Below are positions 11,456 through 20,009 of a stretch of DNA of 64,000 bases, in pieces. The position numbers were made by a program, and so were the translations under genes. The notes under the pieces were generated by a model. It did no database searches. It worked only from the letters and a program-made list of their open reading frames with translations, and was not told where the DNA came from. The DNA is from Burkholderia cepacia (GTDB lineage: Bacteria > Pseudomonadota > Gammaproteobacteria > Burkholderiales > Burkholderiaceae). Numbering within the stretch: the first letter of the stretch is position 1; each line of letters begins with the position of its first letter. The stretch covers positions 2,108,001 through 2,172,000 of the forward strand of contig NZ_CP013443.1 of NCBI RefSeq assembly GCF_001718835.1, given 5' to 3'.

Positions 11456-12628
11456 TCAGCGGCCGTCGACGGCCTGCGGGTCGGCCGCGGTGTTGGCCGC
11501 CGTGCTGGCGGCAGGGGCGCGCGCGTGCGGCCGTTCGGGATTCGGCGCATCCGGCGCGGAATCGTGCGGATACAGTTCCATCCGGCTGCGCGGCAGGCAT
11601 TGCGGGTAATGCGACTGGATGTACGCGATCAACCCTTCGCGCACGCGACAGCGCAGGTCCCAGCACGACGACGCATCGGCCGCGCTGACGAGCGCGCGCA
11701 ACTGCATCGTGCGCTCCGTCGCGTCGGTCACCTGCAGCACCTGCACGCGACCGTCCCACTCGGGCGCCGCATGGACGAGCCGCGCGAGTTCCTCGCGCAA
11801 CGGCGCGAGCGGCGTACGGTAATCGACCGACAGGTAAACCGTGCCGATGATCTCCGAGCTGCTGCGCGTCCAGTTCGTGAACGGGTTCTCGATGATCCAC
11901 TGCAGCGGCACGACGAGGCGCCGCTGGTCCCACAGCCGCACCGACACGAACGAACCGGTGATTTCCTCGATGCGCCCCCACTCGCCCTGGATCACGACCA
12001 CGTCGTCGAGCCGGATCGGCTGCGTGAGCGCGATCTGCAGCCCGGCGATCAGGTTGCCGAGCACCGGCCGCGCGGCGATACCGGCGACCAGGCCCGCGAC
12101 GCCGGCTGACGCCAGCAGGCTCGCGCCGACCTGGCGCACGTTCGGGAACGTCATCAGCGCGGCGCCGGTGCCGATGATCACGATCAGCACCATCACGGTC
12201 CGCACGAGCACCTTGGCCTGCGTATGGATGCGTCGCGCCTGGAGGTTGTCGGCCGTATCGATCGGATGCGCCTGGATGATCGCGTCGCCGACGCCCGCCG
12301 CGAGCCGCACCAGCAGCCACGTGAGCGACACGATCGAGCCGACCGCCGCCGCGGTGCGCATGCCGCGCACGAACGACATGCCGTCGTCCGCCTGGATCCA
12401 CAGGAATTCGAGCGCCAGCAGCGCGAGCACGACGAGCGACGGCCTGTCGATGTAGCGCAATTCCACGCTCAGCATCGGATAGGGGCGCGCGATGCGCTTG
12501 ACGACGCGCGCGCCGATCCGGTGCGCGGCCGCGCCGACCAGCAGGATGACGGCCGACACGATCAGCGTGCCGAGCCATGAATGCAGCGGCGCATCGGCGA
12601 TGCGCTGCAGTTCCTCGATTGAAATCAT
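11456..12628 (-). CDS. MscS-family mechanosensitive channel
   Basis: 390 aa. About four hydrophobic helices lie in residues 18-190. The pore-lining TM3 region is GASLLASAGVAGLVAGIAARPVLGNLIAGLQIALTQPIRLDDVVV, with the Gly/Ala packing typical of MscS, followed by the beta domain (GEWGRIEEITGSFVSVRLWDQRRLVVPLQWIIENPFTNWTR). The C-terminal 40 residues are Pro/Ala rich and probably disordered. It should open under membrane tension during osmotic downshift. Confidence 0.92.
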   Translation of the reverse strand: MISIEELQRIADAPLHSWLGTLIVSAVILLVGAAAHRIGARVVKRIARPYPMLSVELRYIDRPSLVVLALLALEFLWIQADDGMSFVRGMRTAAAVGSIVSLTWLLVRLAAGVGDAIIQAHPIDTADNLQARRIHTQAKVLVRTVMVLIVIIGTGAALMTFPNVRQVGASLLASAGVAGLVAGIAARPVLGNLIAGLQIALTQPIRLDDVVVIQGEWGRIEEITGSFVSVRLWDQRRLVVPLQWIIENPFTNWTRSSSEIIGTVYLSVDYRTPLAPLREELARLVHAAPEWDGRVQVLQVTDATERTMQLRALVSAADASSCWDLRCRVREGLIAYIQSHYPQCLPRSRMELYPHDSAPDAPNPERPHARAPAASTAANTAADPQAVDGR

Positions 12629-12728
12629 CGACGCCTGAGCCTCTTCGGTTCAGGAGGCGCATCATGCGCCTCGTCCTGGATGCATCGGCGACGCCCGGGC
12701 GCGGCATGCGCCCGGACACGGCGTCAGG

Positions 12729-13085
12729 TCAGTTGCCGCTCCTGCAGGGAAACGCCTTGCCGAGACCGAGCGACACCGCGGTGCTCGCGTTGTAGTCGGC
12801 CAGCTTCGGATTTTCCGCGATGTACCTGCGCACCGCGTCGGTCATCTGCTGCGCCCGGATGTCGGGCGGCAGGCAGAAATACTGGCCGACCCGCGGCCCC
12901 GTCGTGCCGCCGATCGCATCGATGGTGTTGTAGACGCCGTCGGCGGCACCTTCGATGTAGGCCGCGCAGGACGCCCGCGACTTGACGTCCGTCTTCGCGC
13001 ACAGCCGGTCGAGATCCGCGCCCGTGAAAGCCGCCGCCGACAACGGCACGGCAAACGCCGCGGCACAAAACATTGCGCGCAACAT
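12729..13085 (-). CDS. Rap1a/Tai-like secreted small protein
   Basis: 118 aa from the ATG at 13085. A signal peptide (MLRAMFCAAAFAVPLSAAAF) is followed by a compact domain with the Rap1a/Tai pattern: an early Cys pair (LCAKTDVKSRASCAAYIEG) and YFCLPPDIRAQQMTDAVRRYIAENPKL. Known members are periplasmic immunity proteins against T6SS amidase effectors, while many others are orphans of unknown role. No effector gene is adjacent here. Four Cys in the mature part suggest disulphides. Confidence 0.75.
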   Translation of the reverse strand: MLRAMFCAAAFAVPLSAAAFTGADLDRLCAKTDVKSRASCAAYIEGAADGVYNTIDAIGGTTGPRVGQYFCLPPDIRAQQMTDAVRRYIAENPKLADYNASTAVSLGLGKAFPCRSGN

Positions 13086-13150
13086 GGTGTTCCTTATGTC
13101 AATGCGACCCGGGGCCGCCGGCCGCGCCTGGCCGGCCCCGCTCAAAACCG

Positions 13151-13861
13151 TTATTTTGCACTCTTTTGTGCGTCTGCCGGCGTCGACGCCCCGATGCGCG
13201 TCGTCCGCTTGCTCAGGATCTCGATCGCGTCCGGCGCGTTGTAGTGCTTCGCGAATTCGAGCGCGGTGATGCCGAGCTGGTTCTTCACCTGCGGATCGGC
13301 GCCCTGGTCGAGCAGCAGCGTCACCGTCGACGCATGGTTGCCGCGTGCGGCCATCATCAGCGGCGTCGTGCCGTTCGGCGATGCGGTGTCGATGTACGCG
13401 TCGTGGTCGAGCAGCAGCTTCACGACCGCGTCCTGGCCGTTGGTGGCCGCATAGTGCAGCGGCGCCCAGCCCTTCTTGCTGACCTCCGCACCCTTGTCGA
13501 TCAGCAGCTTCGCAAGGCCGAGGTCGCCGTTCAGCGACGCGAGCATCAGCGCGGTTTCGCCGGCCTTGTCTTCCTTCTCGAGGTCGACGTTCGGCGTCGC
13601 GGCGAGCGCCGCCGCGACCTTGTCGGACTTCTCGCGCGCGGCGATCACGATCAGCGGGTCGCCGTTCGGCGCGATCGTGTTCGGGTCGAGCTTGCCGCTC
13701 TTGAGCTGCTTGCCGATGTCGGCGATGTCGTCGAACTTGACGGCCTTGACGATCGCATCGAGCGATTCGGCATGCGCGCCGGCTGCCGCGAACAGGCCGC
13801 TCGCGACAAGCGCGGCGGCAACGAGTGCGCGTTTCGGCAGATGGTTGGTCGGCTTCGTCAT
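13151..13861 (-). CDS. Secreted ankyrin-repeat protein
   Basis: 236 aa from the ATG at 13861, which has GGAAGGAG upstream. A signal peptide ends near AGAHA (residue about 31). Four to five ankyrin repeats follow (for example GETALMLASLNGDLGLAKLLIDKGAEV, GWAPLHYAATNGQDAVVKLLLDHDAYI and GTTPLMMAARGNHASTVTLLLDQGADP, shown here as separate units). The tail is Lys/Thr rich. It should act in the periplasm in protein binding. It is 44 bp after tatD and may be the last gene of the mltG-tmk-holB-tatD operon. Confidence 0.88.
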   Translation of the reverse strand: MTKPTNHLPKRALVAAALVASGLFAAAGAHAESLDAIVKAVKFDDIADIGKQLKSGKLDPNTIAPNGDPLIVIAAREKSDKVAAALAATPNVDLEKEDKAGETALMLASLNGDLGLAKLLIDKGAEVSKKGWAPLHYAATNGQDAVVKLLLDHDAYIDTASPNGTTPLMMAARGNHASTVTLLLDQGADPQVKNQLGITALEFAKHYNAPDAIEILSKRTTRIGASTPADAQKSAK

Positions 13862-13905
13862 TGTTGTGGGCTCCTTCCCTGGGTTGTCGGCTGCGCGCAA
13901 CGTCG

Positions 13906-14685
13906 TCAGCGGACGATCTTGAACAGCCGGAAAAAGTTCTGCGTCGTCGCGTCGGCCAGTGCCTCGACGGCGATCCCGCGCTCGGACGCGATAAAGCGTC
14001 CGACATGGCTGACGTACGCAGGTTCATTCGGCTTGCCGCGATACGGCACCGGCGCAAGGTACGGCGAGTCGGTCTCGATCAGCAGCCGGTCGAGCGGCAC
14101 GCGCCGCGCGACGTCCTGCACGTCGGTCGCGTTCTTGAACGTGACGATGCCCGACAGCGAGATATGGAAGTTCTGCGCAAGCGCCTGCTCGGCCACCGGC
14201 CACGGCTCGGTGAAGCAGTGCATCACGCCGCCCGGTACGTCCGCGCGCTCCTCGGCCATGATCCGCAGCGTATCCTCCGACGACGAGCGCGTGTGGATGA
14301 TCAGCGGCTTCATCGTCGCGGTCGCCGCGCGGATGTGCGTGCGAAAGCGTTCGCGCTGCCATTCCATGTCGGCGATCGAACGGCCTTCGAGGCGGTAGTA
14401 GTCGAGGCCCGTTTCGCCGATCGCGACGACCTTCGGGTGCGCGGCCAGCTCGACGAGCTCCGCGAGTGTCGGCTCGCGCGCGTCCTCGTGATCGGGATGC
14501 ACGCCGACCGACGCATAGACGTTGTCGTGCGCGTCCGCGATCGCCAGGACCTCCGGCAGCGTCTCGAAATCGACGGACACGCACAGTGCGTGCGTGACGT
14601 CGTGCTCGCGCATGTTCTCGAGCACGGCCGGCAGGCGGTCGGCCAGGCCCTTGAAATTGATGTGGCAGTGAGAGTCGACGAACAT
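13906..14685 (-). CDS. TatD-family metal-dependent hydrolase
   Basis: 259 aa. Metal ligands are visible in order: DSHCHINF (residues 4-11), GETGLDYYR, IIHTRSS, MHCFTEPW and the final Asp in LLIETDSPYLAP. This is the YcfH-type TatD deoxyribonuclease/hydrolase, usually encoded beside holB as here. Its physiological substrate is uncertain; family members have 3'-5' DNase activity. The ribosome site is weak, and translation may be coupled to upstream holB. Confidence 0.92.
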   Translation of the reverse strand: MFVDSHCHINFKGLADRLPAVLENMREHDVTHALCVSVDFETLPEVLAIADAHDNVYASVGVHPDHEDAREPTLAELVELAAHPKVVAIGETGLDYYRLEGRSIADMEWQRERFRTHIRAATATMKPLIIHTRSSSEDTLRIMAEERADVPGGVMHCFTEPWPVAEQALAQNFHISLSGIVTFKNATDVQDVARRVPLDRLLIETDSPYLAPVPYRGKPNEPAYVSHVGRFIASERGIAVEALADATTQNFFRLFKIVR

Positions 14686-14775
14686 CGTGTTTCCTGAATC
14701 CTGGTGACGGGCGGCCGCTCGGGCAGCGCGCCGCCGGTTATGCGCCCCATGCGCGGTCGAGCCGCTTGCCGGGGC

Positions 14776-15804
14776 TCACTCGAACATTTCCCGGTATCCG
14801 AGAAACAATTCCTCGAATACGAGCCGCGCGTTGAGCGGATGGTTCTCGACCGTCCGCTGCCGCGTCACGGCCTTCATGAAACGCGCGAACGCGTTCGCAT
14901 CGACCGCTTCCGCGCAGCGCGCGAGCGCCGCCGCATGCATCGGGAAATAGCGCGGCGCGCCCGCCATCCGCTGCGCGAGCAGATCGTACAGCCAGCGCTG
15001 CAGCCAGCCGAGCACCAGCGGCACCGGCAGTTTCTGCAGCGTCTCGCCGCACGCGAACGGGTCGCATGCCGCACCGGCCGCGAGCTGCCCGAGCGTGTAG
15101 TCGCGCAGCGGGCGGTTCTCGTCGCTCGCGAGCGCCAGCGCGGCGAGCGGCGCGCCGCCGGCCTCGGCGAGCAGCGCGCCCGCATGCTCGACGCCCTGCG
15201 CCGCGAGCCAGGCCGCGGCCGCGTCGGGCGCCGGCACCGTCATCGGCCACTGCCGGCAGCGGCTGATGATCGTCGGCAGCAGGCGGTCGATGCGCGCCGA
15301 CACGAGCAGGAACACGACGCCGGACGGCGGTTCCTCCAGCGTTTTCAGCAGCGCGTTCGACGCGGCGACGTTGAGCGCCTCGGCCGGATACAGCACGACG
15401 ACACGCGCGCCGCCGCGGTGCGAACCGACCCCGCAGAAGTCGAGCAGCGCGCGCACCTGCTCGATCTTGATTTCCTTGCTCGGCGCACGGGTCTTCTTGC
15501 CGCCTTCGTCCGCGTCGGCCGCTTTCGGGTCGTCCGCGGCGCCCGGCGCCTCGCCCGCCAGCGCCTCGGGCAGCACGATCCGGTAGTCCGGATGATTGCC
15601 CTGCGAGAACCACGTGCAGGCCGCGCAGGCGCCGCACGGCTCGCCGTTCGGTTGCGGCGATTCGCACAGGAAGCCCTGCGCGAGATGCTGCGCGAACTGC
15701 AGCTTGCCGATCCCGGCCTGGCCGTGCAGCAGCAGCGCGTGCGGCCATTGCGCACGCAGTTGCTGCAGGCGGTTCCAGTCGTCGGTCTGCCACGGATAGA
15801 TCAT
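14776..15804 (-). CDS. holB: DNA polymerase III delta-prime subunit
   Basis: 342 aa from the ATG at 15804 (MIYPWQTDDWNRL). AAA+ clamp-loader fold: the P-loop position reads HGQAGIGKLQFA, the zinc module is CESPQPNGEPCGACAAC, the DEXX-box position is less conserved (VVVLYPAEALNVAASNALLKTLEEPP), and sensor 1 is RIDRLLPTIISRCR. It contains an acidic/Lys insert (DDPKAADADEGGKKTRAPSKE) before the conserved KIEQVR. It lies 19 bp after tmk in a replication/cell-wall operon. Confidence 0.93.
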   Translation of the reverse strand: MIYPWQTDDWNRLQQLRAQWPHALLLHGQAGIGKLQFAQHLAQGFLCESPQPNGEPCGACAACTWFSQGNHPDYRIVLPEALAGEAPGAADDPKAADADEGGKKTRAPSKEIKIEQVRALLDFCGVGSHRGGARVVVLYPAEALNVAASNALLKTLEEPPSGVVFLLVSARIDRLLPTIISRCRQWPMTVPAPDAAAAWLAAQGVEHAGALLAEAGGAPLAALALASDENRPLRDYTLGQLAAGAACDPFACGETLQKLPVPLVLGWLQRWLYDLLAQRMAGAPRYFPMHAAALARCAEAVDANAFARFMKAVTRQRTVENHPLNARLVFEELFLGYREMFE

Positions 15805-15823
15805 CGGGTGCGTTCCTTGCGAA

Positions 15824-16444
15824 TTACAGCGCGGCGAGCACGCGCTCGAGCTGCTGGCGGATCTCGGGAATCGTCTGCGTCGCGTCGACGATCGCGAAGC
15901 GGTGCGGCGCCTCTTCTGCACGCCGCAGGTATTCGCCGCGCGTGCGCGCGAAGAACGCGTCGGATTCGCTTTCGAACTTGTCGGGCATGCGCGCGGCGCC
16001 GCGCCGCTCGCTCGCGACCTGCGGCGCGACGTCGAACAGCACCGTCAGGTCGGGCTGGAAGCCGCCCTGCACCCAGCGCTCGAGCGTCTCGAGCTTGTCG
16101 CGCGGCAGCCCGCGGCCGCCGCCCTGGTATGCGAACGTCGCATCGGTGAAGCGATCGGACACGACCCAGTCGCCGCGCGCGAGCGCCGGCTCGATCACGA
16201 GCGCGAGATGCTCGCGACGCGCGGCGAACATCAGCAGCGCCTCCGTCTCGAGATCCATCGGCTGGTTCAGCAGGATCTCGCGCAGCTTCTCGCCGAGCTG
16301 CGTGCCGCCCGGCTCGCGGGTGACGACGACCTGCCGGCCGGCCGCGGCCAGCTTGCCCTGGAGGCGTTCGCAGAACCATTGCAGGTGGGTGGTCTTCCCC
16401 GCCCCGTCGATGCCTTCGAACGTGATGAATTTACCGCTCGCCAT
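15824..16444 (-). CDS. tmk: Thymidylate kinase
   Basis: 206 aa. It phosphorylates dTMP to dTDP. P-loop FEGIDGAGKTTH at residues 8-19, DR motif in WVVSDRFTDATFAYQGGGRGL, and LTVLFDVAP. The start codon overlaps the mltG stop by one base (TAATG), so the two are translationally coupled. Length is normal for bacterial Tmk. Confidence 0.96.
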   Translation of the reverse strand: MASGKFITFEGIDGAGKTTHLQWFCERLQGKLAAAGRQVVVTREPGGTQLGEKLREILLNQPMDLETEALLMFAARREHLALVIEPALARGDWVVSDRFTDATFAYQGGGRGLPRDKLETLERWVQGGFQPDLTVLFDVAPQVASERRGAARMPDKFESESDAFFARTRGEYLRRAEEAPHRFAIVDATQTIPEIRQQLERVLAAL

Positions 16445-17463
16445 TATTGACCTCGTATGTACTTGTCCACGGCCTTGTTGTGGTCGCCGAGCGTGTCCGA
16501 GAACACGCTCGTGCCATCGCCTTTCGCGACGAAATAGAGCGCGCTCGTCTGGGCCGGATTGATCGCCGCCTGCAGCGCGGCGACGCCCGGCAACGCGATC
16601 GGCGTCGGCGGCAGCCCGCGTCGGGTGTAGGTATTGTAAGGAGTGTCGGCCTGCAGGTCGCGCTTGCGCAGGCGGCCGTCGTACGCGTCGCCGAGCCCGT
16701 AGATCACCGACGGATCGGTCTGCAGCGGCATGCCGATGCGCAGCCGGTTCGCGAACACGGCCGCGACGAACGCGCGATCGGCCGCATGGCCCGTTTCCTT
16801 CTCGACGATCGACGCGATCGTCAGCGCTTCGTAAGGCGTCTTGTACGGCAGGCCCGGCACGCGCGCGGCCCAGGCCTCGTCGAGACGCGTCTGCATCAGA
16901 TGGTACGCGCGCCGATAGATGTTCAGGTCGCTCGTGCCCTTGTCGAACAGGTAGGTATCGGGGAAGAACAGCCCCTCGCCGCTGCCGCGCTGCACCGCGT
17001 TGTCCGGCGCGCCGATCGCGCGCAGCAGCTCGGCGTCGCTCATGCCGGCCGTCGAGTGGGCAAGATCGGGATTCGCATCGAGTTCCGCGCGCATCCGCTT
17101 GAAGGTCCAGCCTTCGATGACCGTCGCGACGTACTCGTTCACGTCGCCGCGCGCGATCTTCTGGAGCACCTCGTACGGCGTGATGCCGGTCTTGAATTCG
17201 TAGTTGCCGGACTTGAGCCGGCTCGACAGGCCGAGCACGCGCGTCATCGCGACGAAGCCGAGCGGCTCGACCGGCACGCCGCCGCGCCTGAGCTGCAGCG
17301 CGACGCTCTTCACGCTGCTGCGCGGCTTGATCGTGACGTCGAGCGATGCGGAGCCCAGCAGCAGCGGCCGGGTTGCCCAGTAATACCCGCCGCCCGCGCC
17401 GGCAGCGGCCACAACGACGGCCAGCGCCACGATCGTCGCGGCGCATTTCTTCAGTAGGGACAT
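16444..17463 (-). CDS. mltG: Endolytic murein transglycosylase
   Basis: 339 aa from the ATG at 17463 (MSLLKKCAATIVALAVVVA). One N-terminal membrane helix is followed by a periplasmic LysM-like subdomain (DVTIKPRSSVKSVALQLRRGGV) and the YceG catalytic domain, with the catalytic Glu in TIASIVEKETG and the conserved YNTYTRRGLPPTPI. It cleaves nascent peptidoglycan and helps end glycan strand synthesis. A 39-codon upstream extension is rejected because it would precede the membrane anchor. Confidence 0.94.
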   Translation of the reverse strand: MSLLKKCAATIVALAVVVAAAGAGGGYYWATRPLLLGSASLDVTIKPRSSVKSVALQLRRGGVPVEPLGFVAMTRVLGLSSRLKSGNYEFKTGITPYEVLQKIARGDVNEYVATVIEGWTFKRMRAELDANPDLAHSTAGMSDAELLRAIGAPDNAVQRGSGEGLFFPDTYLFDKGTSDLNIYRRAYHLMQTRLDEAWAARVPGLPYKTPYEALTIASIVEKETGHAADRAFVAAVFANRLRIGMPLQTDPSVIYGLGDAYDGRLRKRDLQADTPYNTYTRRGLPPTPIALPGVAALQAAINPAQTSALYFVAKGDGTSVFSDTLGDHNKAVDKYIRGQ

Positions 17464-17486
17464 GGAAACGTGACTCAGGTAAGACC

Positions 17487-17514
17487 CATATAATACTTGC
17501 TCGCCTCCGTCAAA
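17487..17514 (-). promoter_or_regulatory. Candidate mltG promoter (minus strand)
   Basis: TTGACG (17514-17509 on the minus strand), a 16-bp spacer and TATATG (17492-17487), within the 77-bp gap between mltG and ygfZ. The same AT-rich core reads TATAAT (17489-17494) on the plus strand, so ygfZ may use an overlapping promoter. Confidence 0.45.
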
Positions 17515-17540
17515 GTCAGGGTTGACTGTTCCCTCATTCC

Positions 17541-18578
17541 ATGAGCACACCGTTCGCTTCACCGGCTGCCCAGGCCGCATCTGCCTCGCTCCCCGTTTTC
17601 CCCCGCCCGTCCGCCGCCGATTTCGACGCGCCGGGCGCCTGCATGCCGCTGCCGCAGTTCGGCGTGATCGACGTGGCCGGCGACGACGCCGCGACGTTCC
17701 TGCACAGCCAGCTCACCAACGACATCGAGCACCTCGACGCCGCGAGCGCGCGGCTGTCCGGCTATTGCTCGCCGAAGGGGCGCCTCCTCGGGTCGTTCCT
17801 CGCGTGGCGCGCCGGCCACGGCGTGCGCCTGCTGCTGTCGAAGGACGTGCAGCCTGCCGTGCAGAAGCGGCTGTCGATGTTCGTGCTGCGCGCGAAGGCG
17901 AAACTGACGGACGCGAGCGACGCGCTCGCGGTGGTCGGCTTCGCGGGCGACGTGCGCGACGCGCTGTCGCGCATCTTCGACGCGCTGCCGGACGGCGTGC
18001 ACGTGAAGGTCGACGGCCCGGCCGGCACGCTGATCCGCGTGCCCGATGCAGCCGGCCGCCGCAAGCGCTATCTGTGGATCGGCCCGCGAGCGGAAGTCGA
18101 CGCGCGCATCGCCGCGCTCGGCACTACGCTGCCGGTCGTGTCGCCGGCCGTATGGGACTGGCTCGACATCCGCGCGGGCGAACCGCGCATCACGCAGCCC
18201 GCCGTCGAACAGTTCGTGCCGCAGATGGTCAACTTCGACGTGATCGGCGCCGTTAACTTTCGCAAGGGATGCTACCCGGGCCAGGAAATCGTCGCACGCA
18301 GCCAGTACCGCGGCACGATCAAGCGCCGCACGGCGCTCGCGCACGTCGCCGGCGAGACCGATACCGTGCATGCCGGCGTCGAGCTGTTCCACAGCGACGA
18401 TCCCGGCCAGCCGTGCGGGATGATCGTCAACGCGGCGGCCGCGCCCGCGGGCGGCATCGACGCGCTCGTCGAGATCAAGCTCGCCGCGCTCGACAACGGC
18501 ACGGTGCACCTCGGTTCGGCCGACGGCCCGGCGCTCGCGTTCGATACGCTGCCGTACGCATGGCCGACGGAAGCGTGA
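17541..18578 (+). CDS. ygfZ: Folate-binding iron-sulfur repair protein
   Basis: 345 aa, GcvT-like. The diagnostic YgfZ motif KGCYPGQEIVARSQYRG is present with its conserved Cys near residue 248. The N-terminal region has FGVIDVAGDDAATFLHSQLTND. It supports maintenance of certain Fe-S enzymes in a tetrahydrofolate-dependent way in E. coli. It is divergent from mltG, an arrangement I recall as common in betaproteobacteria. Confidence 0.94.
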   Translation: MSTPFASPAAQAASASLPVFPRPSAADFDAPGACMPLPQFGVIDVAGDDAATFLHSQLTNDIEHLDAASARLSGYCSPKGRLLGSFLAWRAGHGVRLLLSKDVQPAVQKRLSMFVLRAKAKLTDASDALAVVGFAGDVRDALSRIFDALPDGVHVKVDGPAGTLIRVPDAAGRRKRYLWIGPRAEVDARIAALGTTLPVVSPAVWDWLDIRAGEPRITQPAVEQFVPQMVNFDVIGAVNFRKGCYPGQEIVARSQYRGTIKRRTALAHVAGETDTVHAGVELFHSDDPGQPCGMIVNAAAAPAGGIDALVEIKLAALDNGTVHLGSADGPALAFDTLPYAWPTEA

Positions 18579-18654
18579 CGCACTGACAACCCGTTCGCGC
18601 GCCGGCTCGCGAGTCGCAGCCGGCGCCCGATGTTTCCTGCGAGAGATTCGCCCG

Positions 18655-19500
18655 ATGTGTCTGATTGCCTTCGACTGGCAGCCCGATGCCGCCGCCGGTC
18701 CCGTCTTTACCCTCGCCGCCAACCGCGACGAGTTCTTTCGCCGGACGAGCGCGCCGCTTTCGTGGTGGGAAGATGTCCCGGGCGTACTGGCCGGCCGCGA
18801 TCTCGAAGCGGGCGGCACGTGGCTCGGCGTATCGCGCGACGGCCGTTTCGCCGCGTTGACGAACTACCGCGCGCCGTTCGACATCCGCGCCGGCGCGCCG
18901 ACCCGCGGCAAGCTCGTGTCCGATTTCCTCGGCGGCCCGTCCGTTGCGCCGCTCGACTATCTGGGGCAACTGGCCGAGCATGCGGCCGTCTACAACGGCT
19001 TCAACCTGCTCGTCGGCGACTGGCGGCGGCGCGAACTCGCGTGGTTCTGCAATCGCGCGCCCGAGGGCGAAAGCGGTGTCGCCGCCCCCGTCGCGATTGC
19101 ACCCGGCGTACATGCGCTGTCGAACGCGCGGCTCGATACGCCCTGGCCGAAAGTCGTGCGCAAACGCGCGGAACTCGGCACGCTGCTCACCGACAATCCG
19201 GCCCCATCGCTCGACGAGTTGATCGCATTGATGCGCGACCCGCATGTCGCGGACGACGATGCGCTGCCGCACACGGGCATTCCGATCGAGCGCGAGCGTG
19301 CGCTGTCGGCCGCGTTCATCGAGACGCCCGAATACGGCACGCGCGGCACGACCGCGCTGCGCGTCACGATGAAGGAAGGCGTGCGGCTCACGGTCGAGAT
19401 CAAGGAACGCTGCGACGACGACGGTTCGCACCGTACCGTGCGGCCGGGTTCGTTCGAGCGCGCGTTCACGTTCGACCTCGACGCGACCCCGCCGCGCTGA
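18655..19500 (+). CDS. NRDE (TANGO2-like) family protein
   Basis: 281 aa. It begins MCLIAFDWQ, and the family-defining Asn-Arg-Asp-Glu occurs in LAANRDEFFRRTSAPLSWW. The N-terminal Cys2 could become a nucleophile after Met removal, as in Ntn hydrolases. Further conserved stretches are GGTWLGVSRDGRFAALTNYR and HALSNARLDTPWPKV. The biochemical role is unresolved; eukaryotic TANGO2 is linked to lipid/haem handling. It follows ygfZ by 76 bp. Confidence 0.88.
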   Translation: MCLIAFDWQPDAAAGPVFTLAANRDEFFRRTSAPLSWWEDVPGVLAGRDLEAGGTWLGVSRDGRFAALTNYRAPFDIRAGAPTRGKLVSDFLGGPSVAPLDYLGQLAEHAAVYNGFNLLVGDWRRRELAWFCNRAPEGESGVAAPVAIAPGVHALSNARLDTPWPKVVRKRAELGTLLTDNPAPSLDELIALMRDPHVADDDALPHTGIPIERERALSAAFIETPEYGTRGTTALRVTMKEGVRLTVEIKERCDDDGSHRTVRPGSFERAFTFDLDATPPR

Positions 19501-19520
19501 GCGCGCGAGCGGCGGCCGTG

Positions 19521-19961
19521 TTACGGCGCGCGCGCCATCTCGACGTGGGGCACGCCGGCTTCGACGAACGGCTCACCGATCGCCGTGAAACCGTGCCGCA
19601 AGTAGAACGGCACGGCCGAATCCTGCGCATAGAGCCGCACGACGATTTCGCCGCGGCGCCGCGCCGCGTCCAGCAGCGCGTTCAATACGGCTGACCCGAC
19701 GCCCTGGCCGCGTGCATCGGCCAGCACCGCGACACGGCCGATCGTGCCCGACGGCAGCAGCCGCCCCGTCGCGACCGCGCGGCGTACGCCCGTCGCGGCA
19801 TCGACCCGGTACGCCACCGCATGGAGCGACAGCGGATCGTCGTCGTCGAGTTCCCATTCCGGCGGAATCTGCTGCTCGCGCACGAACACCGCGTCGCGGA
19901 TCCGCGCGGCGTCGCCGCCGAGCACCGTCCAGTCGCCCGTTTCCACCACGCCGTCCGTCAT
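19521..19961 (-). CDS. GNAT-family N-acetyltransferase
   Basis: 146 aa from the ATG at 19961, after GGAGGG. The acetyl-CoA loop is in GRVAVLADARGQGVGSAVL (the R/Q-x-x-G-x-G/A pattern), with VRLYAQDSAVPFYLRHGFTAIGEPF as the C-terminal fold. It resembles ElaA/YjdJ-type acetyltransferases. Substrate unknown. It is convergent with the NRDE gene. Confidence 0.85.
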   Translation of the reverse strand: MTDGVVETGDWTVLGGDAARIRDAVFVREQQIPPEWELDDDDPLSLHAVAYRVDAATGVRRAVATGRLLPSGTIGRVAVLADARGQGVGSAVLNALLDAARRRGEIVVRLYAQDSAVPFYLRHGFTAIGEPFVEAGVPHVEMARAP

Positions 19962-20009
19962 CGCAGCCCTCCACGCGGCGCGCACGCCGTCAAATGCCGT
20001 CCAATGCCT

